Below are positions 17,907-26,623 of a DNA stretch of 64,000 nucleotides, in pieces; position 1 is the first letter of the stretch, and each line of letters opens with the position of its first letter. The notes beneath the pieces were generated by a model, which saw nothing but the letters and a program-made list of their open reading frames with translations, made no database searches and had not been told where the DNA came from. This stretch comes from Leisingera sp. ANG-M1. Its GTDB lineage: Bacteria > Pseudomonadota > Alphaproteobacteria > Rhodobacterales > Rhodobacteraceae. Made by a program: the position numbers and the translations under genes. The stretch is taken from assembly GCF_000813745.1 (NCBI RefSeq), contig NZ_JWLC01000019.1, positions 106,430 to 170,429 on the forward strand, read 5' to 3'.

Positions 17907-20312
17907 TTAACCTCTCATCGCTGTGCCGGAGGGATCATAGGGGGAGGCGGCAATGACGCGCGCAGGGCGCTCCTGCCCAACGATGTGCACTGCCAGTTCT
18001 GTGCCTTCTGCTGCGGCCTCACGGTCGACCATCGCCATGGCGAGCGATTTGCCCGTGGTGTGGCCAAAGCCGCCGGAGGTGACAAAGCCCACGCGCTTGC
18101 CGTTCTGCCAGACTGGTTCATAGCCGCTTGCGTCGGCGTCTGTTGCGTTGACCTCGATTGGTACAACGATTTGCGCCGGGCCGCCTTCCTCGCGTTCTTT
18201 CAACGCGGCTTCGCGGCCGATGAAGTCTTTCTCCCAATTGATCCAGCGGTCCATGCCGGTTTGTGCAGCAGTGTAGCCCTGGGTGAATTCAGCACTCCAG
18301 ATGCCGAAGCTCTTTTCCAGCCGCAGGCTGAGGAGCGCGTTGAAACCGTATTCGCGGATGCCAAGGTCCGCGCCAGCCTCCAGCAGGGTTTCGCGCAGGG
18401 TGATGTGCTCGGCAGCGGAGCTGTGGAGTTCATAACCTAGCTCTCCGGCAACCGAGAGCCGGCCCACTTTGACCCGCAGCATGCCGATGTCCAGCGTGGT
18501 GCAGCCCATGAAAGACAGCTCGGCAATCGGACCATCTGTCAGATTCTCCAAGACTTTACGGCTGTTGGGGCCGGAGAGACTGAAGCCGGTGATGGCATCG
18601 GTCACGTCGCGTACCTTGACGCCGTCGCCCATATGATCCTGGAACCAGCGCATGTGCCATTCGCGCAGGTAGTAGCTGCCCATGATCCACCAGCTGCCGT
18701 CACCCCAATTGAACACGGTGAGGTCGCCTTTGAGACGCCCTTCCGGCGATAGCATCGGCGCCAGTTTGGCGCGGCCGGGTTTAGGCAATTTCGAGGCCAT
18801 GATCCGGTCGAGCCAGACCTCGGCGCCGAGGCCGGAGACTTCGAACCGGGAAAAGGCGGAGATGTCCAAGAGGCCGACATTCTCACGCACGGCCTTGCAT
18901 TCCTCTGCGACGATTTCAAAGGCGTTGGAACGTTTCAGTGTTGGAGTTTCGGTGAAATCACCCGAGGGGGCAAAATAGAGCGGGATTTCCAGCCCGTAGC
19001 TTGCGCCCCAGCGGCAGCCAGCGGCACTCATGCCGTCATAGGCGGGAGCCTTTTTCAGCGGGCGGCCTGCGGGCAGCTGCTCGTTCGGGTAGGTCATCAC
19101 AAAGCGGCGGGTGTAGAACTGGCCGGTGGTTTCTTTGATGAAGCGTTTGTTCTGGGCGTAGTCGCCAAAGCGCGCCACATCCATGCCAAAGACATCCGCC
19201 TCCGGCTCGCCGTGGATCATCCATTCGGCCAGCGACTTGCCGACACCGCCGCCCTGCAGGAACCCCGCCATCACACCGCAGGCACACCAGTAGCCGGGCT
19301 TGCCGCGCACCGGGCCGACCAGCGGGTTGCCGTCAGGCGCAAAGGTGAAGGCGCCGTTGACCCATGTTTTTACGCCGGTGGTTTGCAGGGCGGGGTAGCG
19401 TTCGAAGCCCAGCGTCAGTTCGCGCTCGATCCGGTCGGGGTCCTCCTGCTGCAGCTCAAACCCGTACTCCCACGGTGCGCCGTCCATCATCCAGTGCTCG
19501 TGGTCGATCTCGTAGATGCCCAGCAGGATGCCCTTCTGGTCCTGGCGCATATAGGTGAATCCTTCGAGGTCGACCGTCATCGGCACTTCGAAATCGAGCT
19601 GCTCCAGCTCGGGGATGGTGTCGGAAATCAGGTAGTGGTGGTTGAGCGGTGAGACCGGCAGTTCCACGCCTGCCATGCGGCCCACTTGCTTGGCCCAGAG
19701 GCCCGCGGCATTGACTACATGCTCGGCGTGGATGGTGCCCTTTTCGGTGACGATCTGCCAGCCATCGACGACTTGGTGCAGCTCCAGCACCCGGTTGTTT
19801 TCAATCACCTCCGCCCCACGTTTCTTGGCGGCACCAGCATAGGCATGCACAGTGCCGGTAGTGTCGACATAGCCCTCGCGGTCGGCCCACATGCCGCCGA
19901 TGATGCCCTCGGTGGACATGATCGGGCACAGCTCGCCGGCCTCCTGTGGGGTGATCAGGCGGCAATCGTCGATGCCGATTGACTGGAAGGTTCGGTAGGC
20001 CGACTGCAGCCACTCCCAGCGGTCCGGGGTGCCCGCCAGCGTCATGCCGCCGGTCATATGCATGCCGACGGATTGTCCGGATTCCTGCTCAATCTCGGAC
20101 AGGAGGTCGATGGTATAGGCCTGCAGCGAGGCGATATTCGGGTCGGCGTTCAGCGCGTGGAAACCGCCCGCGGCGTGCCAGCTGGAGCCAGCCGTCAGCA
20201 CCGAGCGCTCGATCAGGCAGACGTCGGTCCAGCCGAACTTCGCCAGGTGATAGAGAACCGAGGTGCCGACAACGCCGCCCCCGATAACGACGGCACGATA
20301 GTGCGACTTCAT
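17907..20312 (-). CDS. FAD-dependent demethylase, dimethylglycine/sarcosine dehydrogenase type with GcvT domain
   Basis: An 801-residue oxidoreductase. The N-terminal FAD-binding DAO fold (GGGVVG near residue 11; SSWHAAGG with His46 at the site of covalent FAD attachment in the DMGDH family) occupies about residues 1-400. It is followed by a FAO_M-type linker and a C-terminal aminomethyltransferase (GcvT) domain that passes the methyl group to tetrahydrofolate. I take the ATG at 20312, with AGGGAG upstream; the longer open frame to 20603 would cross the operator region and lacks a domain. It is the first gene of the operon with mttB and tetR. Substrate: an N-methylated amino acid such as dimethylglycine or sarcosine, not resolvable here. 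Confidence 0.92.
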   Translation of the reverse strand: MKSHYRAVVIGGGVVGTSVLYHLAKFGWTDVCLIERSVLTAGSSWHAAGGFHALNADPNIASLQAYTIDLLSEIEQESGQSVGMHMTGGMTLAGTPDRWEWLQSAYRTFQSIGIDDCRLITPQEAGELCPIMSTEGIIGGMWADREGYVDTTGTVHAYAGAAKKRGAEVIENNRVLELHQVVDGWQIVTEKGTIHAEHVVNAAGLWAKQVGRMAGVELPVSPLNHHYLISDTIPELEQLDFEVPMTVDLEGFTYMRQDQKGILLGIYEIDHEHWMMDGAPWEYGFELQQEDPDRIERELTLGFERYPALQTTGVKTWVNGAFTFAPDGNPLVGPVRGKPGYWCACGVMAGFLQGGGVGKSLAEWMIHGEPEADVFGMDVARFGDYAQNKRFIKETTGQFYTRRFVMTYPNEQLPAGRPLKKAPAYDGMSAAGCRWGASYGLEIPLYFAPSGDFTETPTLKRSNAFEIVAEECKAVRENVGLLDISAFSRFEVSGLGAEVWLDRIMASKLPKPGRAKLAPMLSPEGRLKGDLTVFNWGDGSWWIMGSYYLREWHMRWFQDHMGDGVKVRDVTDAITGFSLSGPNSRKVLENLTDGPIAELSFMGCTTLDIGMLRVKVGRLSVAGELGYELHSSAAEHITLRETLLEAGADLGIREYGFNALLSLRLEKSFGIWSAEFTQGYTAAQTGMDRWINWEKDFIGREAALKEREEGGPAQIVVPIEVNATDADASGYEPVWQNGKRVGFVTSGGFGHTTGKSLAMAMVDREAAAEGTELAVHIVGQERPARVIAASPYDPSGTAMRG

Positions 20313-20370
20313 GGATTTGCTCCCTGTCTGAGGCCGCCGGGCGGGACGGGACGTGCCCCGAATCCACCCT

Positions 20371-20388
20371 TTGGACAATGTTGTCCAA
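20371..20388. promoter_or_regulatory. Operator palindrome 1 (putative TetR site)
   Basis: TTGGACAATGTTGTCCAA: 8-bp arms with a 2-base centre, 59 bases upstream of the demethylase start. It shares the GGACA/TGTCC core with the second site, centre-to-centre 31 bp (about three helical turns). Confidence 0.75.
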
Positions 20389-20401
20389 TACATCGGCGAT
20401 C

Positions 20402-20419
20402 CTGGACAGTTTTGTCCAG
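20402..20419. promoter_or_regulatory. Operator palindrome 2 (putative TetR site)
   Basis: CTGGACAGTTTTGTCCAG: 7-bp arms with a 4-base centre, same overall length and core as the first site. The pair on one helix face suggests cooperative binding of two TetR dimers at the demethylase-mttB-tetR promoter. Confidence 0.75.
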
Positions 20420-20469
20420 AGAAATTTTCCAGAGAGCAGCTTGACGGGCACTTAGCCCGGCGAGGAGGC

Positions 20470-21438
20470 CTACGCCTGGGCCTCCTGCCAGATGCCGGTC
20501 TGCAGGGTTTGCGGGGCAAATCCGCCGGGTCCGGCACGCCAGGGCAGGGCACGTTCCAGCCACAGGCCATTGCGGAGGGTGAACCGCCAGCCGCGCAGTG
20601 CACCTTGGAAACCGCGCACGTCAGGGTGGGTTTCGTCCAGCACCTCGGCTGTGCCGGTCATCAACAGCAAGCTGCCGGTTGCAAAGTCCGGGAAAGCCAG
20701 GCCCGCGCGCGGGTTCAGCAGGAAATTCCCTAACGTGTTGAAGTGGTTGTTGCCGCGGAAGTCCGGTATGGTCAGGGTATTGCCGTCAACGCGGACAAAG
20801 CCGGGCCGCCCGCCACGGTGTGAGACGTCTACACCTTCCCGTTCCGGATGACCGGCGGCGGGCACATGGCTGGCGACAAAGAACATGTTTGCTTGTTCGA
20901 TCAGGGCCGCGTGACCCGTACCGAGGTCCGTGAAAGGCTGCGGTTCTGCCGGGGGCGCGGTATCAACCGGCTCCAGTTCGCGGAGTTGGATGTATTGCGG
21001 ACAATTGCCGAAGGATTGATCCACTTTCAGGGTAAATCCGTCCGGCCCGGCTGTGGCCACCCGCCCATTCAGCCGGTTGCGGCGGCGGCTGTGCAGCTCG
21101 ATCCCCAAGAGCCCCAGTGCTGCGCCTTCGCGGATGGCCGCGTGAACGGGATCCTTTGTCTCCTTGTTCAAAGAAATGTGCAAATGCTCTGGGTCCGGTG
21201 AAGTGGCAAAGCCGGGCGGTCCGCACAGAAGGCTCGCCCAGGGCCAGCCGTCGCGATCCGCTGCTCCCGCTGCCAGAAACGGCAGCTGGGCAAAGAATTC
21301 CCTGTGCTGATCCGGCATGAAAGGGCGGATCATGCGGCGGCCTACGGTCTCAGCCATCTCGCGCTTACCTGCGCGGCGCTGCATTTCCTGTTCGCCTTCG
21401 TGAAAGGGGGAGGGCTGATCTGCGTCAGTGGGGGCCAT
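20470..21438 (-). CDS. Pyridoxamine 5'-phosphate oxidase-like FMN-binding split-barrel protein
   Basis: A 322-residue protein of the general PNPOx-like group. The split-barrel region begins with REFFAQLPFLAAGAADRDGWPWASLLCGPPG and a second barrel-like half follows (FFVASHVPAAGHPEREGVDVSHRGG...FRGNNHFNTLGNFLLNPRAGLAF). Such proteins often bind flavin or heme and act in stress defence; some relatives are fused to a ferredoxin reductase, which is absent here. An ideal AGGAGGT lies 5 bases before the ATG. It sits 59 bases behind the GST gene and is probably co-transcribed with it. Confidence 0.85.
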   Translation of the reverse strand: MAPTDADQPSPFHEGEQEMQRRAGKREMAETVGRRMIRPFMPDQHREFFAQLPFLAAGAADRDGWPWASLLCGPPGFATSPDPEHLHISLNKETKDPVHAAIREGAALGLLGIELHSRRRNRLNGRVATAGPDGFTLKVDQSFGNCPQYIQLRELEPVDTAPPAEPQPFTDLGTGHAALIEQANMFFVASHVPAAGHPEREGVDVSHRGGRPGFVRVDGNTLTIPDFRGNNHFNTLGNFLLNPRAGLAFPDFATGSLLLMTGTAEVLDETHPDVRGFQGALRGWRFTLRNGLWLERALPWRAGPGGFAPQTLQTGIWQEAQA

Positions 21439-21497
21439 GGAAACCTCCTGTTTTCGTAGGGAATTGCGGCGGACCTGACCGGCCCGCCGCCAGGGTA

Positions 21498-22118
21498 TCA
21501 GGCTGCCAGGCCGGCTTTGGTGGCAGGCATCGGCTTGAACCCTTGCAGGTTTTCGATATTGGCAAGAAGCGCGCGGACGTTCGGATAAGGGTCCAGCGAG
21601 ATGCCGCCCTCCGGTGCGTGCGCAACGTAAGAGTAGACAGCCACGTCGGCGATAGTGGGCGCATCGCCGACCAGGAATCGGCGGCCCTCCATATGAGCGT
21701 CGATCTTGCCGAGAACCCGGCCCGCGACCGTTGCGCAGAATTCGGCGTCCAAAGGCGCGTTGAACACGTTGATCAGCCGCGCTGCGGCCGGGCCAAAGGC
21801 AATCTCGCCTGCCGCCAGAGTCAGGAACTTCTGCACCTCCGCTTCCAGAACCGGATCGGCGGGCAGCCAGGAAGGCGCGTACTTGCGGGCCAGGTAAACC
21901 AGGATTGCGTTGGAGTCGCTGATGACGGTGCTGCCGTCTTCGATCACCGGTACCTGGCCTGCAGGGTTCAGTGCCAGGAAGGCGGCCTGTTTGTGCTCGC
22001 CGCCGGCAAGATCGACATTGATCACCTCATGGGCAATGCCGGTGAGGCTGGCAAACAGTTCCACCCGGTGAGCGTGGCCGGAGAGTGGGAAGCTGTGGAT
22101 GCGAATGGTCTGGGTCAT
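21498..22118 (-). CDS. Glutathione S-transferase family protein
   Basis: A 206-residue GST: an N-terminal thioredoxin-like domain (IRIHSFPLSGHAHRVELFASL, then QVPVIEDGSTVISDSNAILVYLA with the glutathione-binding cis-Pro and Ser-Asn) and a helical C-terminal domain with GDAPTIADVAVYSYV. The start at 22118 is preferred because AAGGAT precedes it; the open frame to 22205 adds a segment without similarity. It is transcribed divergently from a LysR regulator (22261) and ahead of the split-barrel protein, consistent with a small detoxification operon. Confidence 0.92.
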   Translation of the reverse strand: MTQTIRIHSFPLSGHAHRVELFASLTGIAHEVINVDLAGGEHKQAAFLALNPAGQVPVIEDGSTVISDSNAILVYLARKYAPSWLPADPVLEAEVQKFLTLAAGEIAFGPAAARLINVFNAPLDAEFCATVAGRVLGKIDAHMEGRRFLVGDAPTIADVAVYSYVAHAPEGGISLDPYPNVRALLANIENLQGFKPMPATKAGLAA

Positions 22119-22260
22119 AACTAGGATCCTTTTGCTCGGCATATGCCGCATTTGTTGAAGACACCCGGAAGTTACGGCATCTGCCATCCGGCGATAATAT
22201 TTCAATCTGGCGAATTATTATGTACGTTGAGTTCATAAACTTCAGCCAGGAGGCGCGAGC
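22119..22260. promoter_or_regulatory. Divergent gst/lysR control region
   Basis: Contains a perfect 12-bp palindrome CGGCATATGCCG (22137-22148) near the gst start and an inverted repeat TTATG-N11-CATAA (22218-22238) near the lysR start. The N11 spacing is typical of LysR-type binding boxes. Confidence 0.45.
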
Positions 22261-23145
22261 ATGGACAAGCTGGACTGTATGCGTGCCTTTGCCGCCGTGG
22301 CGGCGCAAAGCTCCTTTACCGGCGGCGCCCGGCAGCTGGGGATCAGCACCAAGCTGGCCAGCAAATATGTAGCCCGGCTGGAGGAACGGCTGGGGGCGCA
22401 GCTGTTGAACCGCACCACCCGCAAGGTGACGCTGACCGACACCGGCCGGGCCTATCTGGAGCGCTGCCTGCCGCTGCTGGATCAGTTCGACGAATTGGAG
22501 GATGTGGTGCAATTGCGCCAGAAAGAGCTGGCTGGCCCCGTCCGCGTCACGGCGCCGACCGGCTTTGGCAGCCGTGAACTGGTCGAGGCGCTGCAGCCGT
22601 TCCAGCAGGCGCATCCGAAAGTGGCCGTCGAGCTGGTGCTTTCCGACCGTCACTTGCCGATTCTCGAGGAAGGGGTGGATCTGGCTGTGCGTTTTGGGGC
22701 TCTCAAAGAGTCGACGCTGGTGGCGCGGAAGCTCTGTGATATGCGGCTGGTCGTGGTTGCGGCGCCCGGCTACCTTGCGGCGCATGGCGCGCCCTCCGAA
22801 CCCGAGGCCCTGGCCACGCACAATTGCCTGCTGCAAATGACCTCGCCGCAGCCGGACATCTGGACGTTCGGGGATGGTGGGCAAAAGACGGTCAATGTCG
22901 GGGGCAGTTTCCGGGCCAATTCGCCGCGCGCTGTAGCGCATATGGCGGCTCACGGGCTGGGCATCGCCCGCTGCCCGCATTACACCGCGCGCCCGTTTCT
23001 GGCAGATGGACGGCTGCAAGTGCTGTTTGAGGAGCAGGAAACCGGACCGATCACCCTTTATGCGGTCTACCCGCCCAGCCGCCATCTGACAGCCCGGATC
23101 CGGGCTTTGATTGACCATTTGGCAAGCTATTTCAGCTCAAGTTAA
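22261..23145 (+). CDS. LysR-family transcriptional regulator
   Basis: A 294-residue LTTR: N-terminal winged HTH (residues 1-60; FAAVAAQSSFTGGARQLGISTKLASKYVARLEERLGAQLL) and a periplasmic-binding-like effector domain. The sequence is of the group often found divergent to quinone reductase or GST genes. GGAGG lies 8 bases before the ATG. It presumably controls the divergent gst/split-barrel operon through the shared region 22119-22260. Confidence 0.93.
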   Translation: MDKLDCMRAFAAVAAQSSFTGGARQLGISTKLASKYVARLEERLGAQLLNRTTRKVTLTDTGRAYLERCLPLLDQFDELEDVVQLRQKELAGPVRVTAPTGFGSRELVEALQPFQQAHPKVAVELVLSDRHLPILEEGVDLAVRFGALKESTLVARKLCDMRLVVVAAPGYLAAHGAPSEPEALATHNCLLQMTSPQPDIWTFGDGGQKTVNVGGSFRANSPRAVAHMAAHGLGIARCPHYTARPFLADGRLQVLFEEQETGPITLYAVYPPSRHLTARIRALIDHLASYFSSS

Positions 23146-23513
23146 CAAGGCGGGCTGCGGCGACTGCCGACACCAAAAGCACCATAATTACAGAGGGATG
23201 AACTCCGCTTTGCTTCTTTCTGGGTAAAAAAACTCTGGGGAGTGCGAGGGGCCGGCCCTTCGCTCGCTCCGCTGCCGCAGGCGCCGGTCTGCAGTGATGA
23301 AGCGGTCAAAGGACAGCAGTTCTGCCCTATATATTTTAATCTTGAAATATCTTGCCAAGCCTGCGTAGGCTCTACTCAGGGCCGGCGCAAGACCGGCCGG
23401 GGAGATGCGGGCTGCCGACGGGCTTGGCTTCTGCTGCCGCCGCGGTATTGTCGCAAGCATTTGATCAAGACTCCCGGCTGCGAGCCGGGGCGCATACTGG
23501 GAGGAAATACGTT
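23146..23513. other. Intergenic region upstream of the Liv operon
   Basis: 368 bases without a convincing gene. It holds the second copy of the dispersed repeat (23212-23294) and an AT-rich inverted repeat ATATTT-N8-AAATAT at 23331-23350. The latter could be a promoter or operator for livK. An in-frame open stretch from 23352 lacks a Shine-Dalgarno and codon-like sequence. Confidence 0.5.
23212..23294. repeat. Dispersed intergenic repeat, copy 2
   Basis: GCTTCTTTCTGG, A-run, CTCTGGGGAG, TGCGAGGGGCCGG and a CCCTTCGC arm, aligning with 15593-15672 in the same order and orientation. The GAGGGGCC/GGCCCTTC part can form a stem (with a G-U pair). Confidence 0.6.
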
Positions 23514-24650
23514 ATGAAAACCATTCGGATGCTCGCCATGGCGGCCGCGATTCCGGTGCTGGCGGCTGCGGCGCAGGCTGAAACCAAAATCGGCATGATC
23601 ACCACCCTGTCCGGCGGCGGCGCAGGCCTGGGTGTCGATGTGCGCGACGGTTTCATGCTGGCGATCGAACAGGACGGCCGCGACGGCGTCGAAGTGGTGA
23701 TCGAGGACGATCAGCGCAAACCAGACGCCGCAGTGCAGATCGCCGACCGGATGATCCAGTCCGAGAAGGTCGACATCCTAACAGGCATCATCTGGTCGAA
23801 CCTGGCGATGGCTGTGGTGCCGGCTGCCACTGCCCAAGGCGTGTTCTACCTGTCGCCCAATGCAGGCCCCTCGGCCCTGGCGGGCAAGCGCTGCCATCCG
23901 AACTATTTCAACGTCGCCTGGCAGAACGACAACCTGCACGAGGCCGCAGGCGCCTATGCTAATGAGGCGGGGCTGAAGAACAGCTTTATCCTGGCGCCGA
24001 ATTATCCGGCGGGCAAGGACGCGCTGACCGGCTACAAGCGGATGTATGGCGGTGAGCTGGCCGGTGAGATCTACACTAAGCTCGGCCAGACCGACTATGC
24101 TGCTGAAATCGCCCAGATCCGGGCGTCTGGCGCCGACTCGGTCTATTTCTTCCTGCCCGGTGGCATGGGGATTTCCTTCCTCAAGCAATATGCGGGCAGC
24201 GGTGTGGACCTGCCGGTCGTCGGCCCGGCGTTCTCCTTTGACCAGGGCATTCTGCAAGCCGTGGGCGAGGCCGCATTGGGCGTGAAAAACACCTCTCAGT
24301 GGAACAAGGATATCGACAACCCGGCCAATACTGCATTTGTTGCGGCCTTCCAGGAGAAATACGGCCGGCTGCCCTCGCTTTACGCCAGCCAGGGCTACGA
24401 CACCGCGAACCTGATCCTGAGCGCGCTGAACAAGGCCGAAGCCTCTGACCAGGATGCCTTCCGCGCGGCGCTGCAGGCGGCGGAGTTCGACTCGGTCCGC
24501 GGCGATTTCAAGTTCGGCCCCAACCACCATCCGGTGCAGGATATCTATGTGCGGGAAGTGATCAAGGAAGGCGATGTCTTCACCAACAAGATTATCGCCA
24601 CCGGCCTGAGCGACCACGCTGACGCTTATGCCGGCGAGTGCAAGATGTAA
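23514..24650 (+). CDS. livK: Branched-chain-type ABC transporter substrate-binding protein (LivK family)
   Basis: A 378-residue periplasmic receptor with a cleavable signal (residues 1-22, ending AAQA). Two Peripla_BP_6-type lobes follow: KIGMITTLSGGGAGLGVDVRDGFMLA, the VEVVIEDDQRKPD strand, and a C-terminal YASQGYDTANLI segment. GGGAGGAAA precedes the ATG. It heads a complete livKHMGF set. The ligand may be any amino acid, amide or aromatic acid; no catabolic gene lies in the operon to narrow it. Confidence 0.92.
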   Translation: MKTIRMLAMAAAIPVLAAAAQAETKIGMITTLSGGGAGLGVDVRDGFMLAIEQDGRDGVEVVIEDDQRKPDAAVQIADRMIQSEKVDILTGIIWSNLAMAVVPAATAQGVFYLSPNAGPSALAGKRCHPNYFNVAWQNDNLHEAAGAYANEAGLKNSFILAPNYPAGKDALTGYKRMYGGELAGEIYTKLGQTDYAAEIAQIRASGADSVYFFLPGGMGISFLKQYAGSGVDLPVVGPAFSFDQGILQAVGEAALGVKNTSQWNKDIDNPANTAFVAAFQEKYGRLPSLYASQGYDTANLILSALNKAEASDQDAFRAALQAAEFDSVRGDFKFGPNHHPVQDIYVREVIKEGDVFTNKIIATGLSDHADAYAGECKM

Positions 24651-24661
24651 GCTTAGCTTTG

Positions 24662-24687
24662 GACGGAGGCGCTGCTGCGCCTCCGTC
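24662..24687 (+). promoter_or_regulatory. Intercistronic hairpin between livK and livH
   Basis: A perfect 11-bp stem (GACGGAGGCGC with GCGCCTCCGTC) and a 4-base TGCT loop, 11 bases after the livK stop, with no U-tract. Its position fits differential expression of the binding protein. Confidence 0.7.
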
Positions 24688-24716
24688 GAGGCAAGACGTC
24701 TCCTTCGGAAAATCAA

Positions 24717-25637
24717 ATGACTTATATTCTAGTTCTGGAGCAGATCCTGAACGGGCTCCAGCTTGGCGTGATGCTGTTCCTGATGGCGGCTGGGCTGACG
24801 CTGGTGTTCGGGGTGATGGGTCTGATCAACCTGGCCCATGGCTCGCTCTACATGGTCGGCGCCTTTGCCGCCGCGGCGGTGGCGGGCTGGACCGGTTCCT
24901 TTCTGCTGGCGCTGATCGCAAGCCTGGCTGCCGCGGCCACCGCAGGTGCGCTGGTGGAGCTGGTGGTGATCCGGCGCTTGTATCAGCGCGACCATCTGGA
25001 TCAGGTTCTTGCGACATTTGCCCTGATCCTGATATTTTCCGAAGGGACCCGCTGGCTGTTCGGCTCCTTCCCGCTGTTCCTGGACGTGCCGTCGTACCTG
25101 TCGGGGCCGGTCAGCCTGCCGGGCGGCATTGAATACCCGCTTTACCGGCTGACGATCATCCTGATTGGTTTGGCGATTGCCGCCGGGCTGTTCCTGCTGA
25201 TCGCCCGCACCCGCATCGGCATTCAGATCCGGGCAGGGGAGGCGGACCGCGAGATGATCGCTGCGCTCGGCGTCGATATCTCCAAGCTTTACACGCTGGT
25301 CTTTGCCCTTGGCGCAGCTCTGGCCGGGCTGGCCGGTGCACTGGTTGGTGCGATCCAGTCGGTGCAAGTCGGTATGGGCGAGCCGGTGTTGATCCTTGCC
25401 TTTGTGGTGATCGTCATCGGCGGCATCGGTTCGATCAAAGGCGCTTTGGCCGGAGCGCTGCTGGTCGGAATGACCGACACTCTGGGCGGTGTGTTCCTGC
25501 CGCAGCTGTTTGCCGTCTTCATGGATCCGGCAAGTGCGGCCTCGGCCGGCGCCTCGCTGGCGTCGATGCTGATCTATATCCTGATGGCGGCGATCCTGCT
25601 GGTGCGCCCCTCGGGGCTTTATGGAGGGAGCGCCTGA
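24717..25637 (+). CDS. livH: Branched-chain-type ABC transporter permease LivH
   Basis: A 306-residue inner-membrane permease with about eight hydrophobic segments. The N-terminal LEQILNGLQLGVMLFLMAAGLTLVFGVMGLINLAHG is the classic LivH signature, as is the coupling segment around GIQIRAGEADREMIAALGVD. The stop overlaps the livM start (TGATG). Confidence 0.95.
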   Translation: MTYILVLEQILNGLQLGVMLFLMAAGLTLVFGVMGLINLAHGSLYMVGAFAAAAVAGWTGSFLLALIASLAAAATAGALVELVVIRRLYQRDHLDQVLATFALILIFSEGTRWLFGSFPLFLDVPSYLSGPVSLPGGIEYPLYRLTIILIGLAIAAGLFLLIARTRIGIQIRAGEADREMIAALGVDISKLYTLVFALGAALAGLAGALVGAIQSVQVGMGEPVLILAFVVIVIGGIGSIKGALAGALLVGMTDTLGGVFLPQLFAVFMDPASAASAGASLASMLIYILMAAILLVRPSGLYGGSA

Positions 25638-26623
25638 TGCTGACCCGCGAAAGCCTTCTCAATTGGGCGATGATTACGGCCCTTTTGATCGTGCCGCTGG
25701 CCGCTTGGAGCCTGGACGAACCGTTCATCATAACGCTCGCCACCAAGGCTGCGATCCTGGCGCTGGCCGGTGTCGGCTTGAACATAGCGCTTGGCCTGGG
25801 CGGGATGATCAGCCTCGGCCATGCGGCATTCTTTGGGATTGGCGGCTATGCGATGGGCATCCTTGCCGCCCATGCCCAAAATTATGAACCGCTGTTCGAA
25901 TGGCCGTTCTTGTTCGAAGGCAGTAACCAGATGCCGCTGATCTGGCTGGTGGCCGTAGTGTTCAGCGCCTTGGCCGCGCTGGTGATCGGGGTACTGTCCT
26001 TGCGCACCTCAGGTGTCTATTTCATCATGATCACCTTGGCCTTCGGCCAGATGCTCTATTACTTCGCCATCAGCTGGAGCGCTTATGGCGGCGAGGACGG
26101 GCTGTCGATCTGGGTGCGGAACGAGTTTCCGGGCCTCAACACCCTGGATCCGATCCAGTTCTTTGCCATCGCCTATGTGATCCTGTGCCTGGCGCTGGTG
26201 TTTGCAGCCCGGCTGGCGCGCTCACCCTTTGGCCTGGCACTGGCCGCCGCGCGCCAGAACGAGGACCGGGTCGAGGCGGTGGGCCTCACTCCCTTTACCC
26301 TACGGCTAACCGCCTTTGTGATTTCCGGCGCCATCACCGGATTGGCGGGGGCGCTGTTTGCTGACCTCAACCGCTTTGTCAGCCCTACCATGCTCAGCTG
26401 GCATACTAGCGGCGAGATCATGATCTTTGTGATCCTTGGCGGAGTGGGGCGGCTTTATGGACCAGTGGCGGGTGCGGCGCTGTATATCATGCTGGAGCAC
26501 CTCCTGGGCGGAGTCAGCGACTACTGGCAGATCTTCCTCGGGCTGCTGCTGCTGCTGATCGTTCTGTTTGCCCGCGGCGGGCTGATCGGAGCCCTGGTAG
26601 GGCGGGAGAAGGCGCATGGCTGA
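25637..26623 (+). CDS. livM: Branched-chain-type ABC transporter permease LivM
   Basis: A 328-residue permease with about nine or ten hydrophobic segments and the LivM motif GLGGMISLGHAAFFGIGGYA. The cytoplasmic coupling loop (SPFGLALAAARQNEDRVEAVG) is present. It overlaps livG by 8 bases. Confidence 0.95.
   Translation: MLTRESLLNWAMITALLIVPLAAWSLDEPFIITLATKAAILALAGVGLNIALGLGGMISLGHAAFFGIGGYAMGILAAHAQNYEPLFEWPFLFEGSNQMPLIWLVAVVFSALAALVIGVLSLRTSGVYFIMITLAFGQMLYYFAISWSAYGGEDGLSIWVRNEFPGLNTLDPIQFFAIAYVILCLALVFAARLARSPFGLALAAARQNEDRVEAVGLTPFTLRLTAFVISGAITGLAGALFADLNRFVSPTMLSWHTSGEIMIFVILGGVGRLYGPVAGAALYIMLEHLLGGVSDYWQIFLGLLLLLIVLFARGGLIGALVGREKAHG

Noticed and set aside
16757..17956. 399-codon frame opposite mttB
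   Set aside because: Repetitive Arg/Gly/His composition; mttB on the other strand is unambiguous.
20313..20603. N-terminal extension of the FAD demethylase to 20603
   Set aside because: It would translate through the twin operators, lacks similarity, and ATG 20312 has a good ribosome site before the FAD motif.
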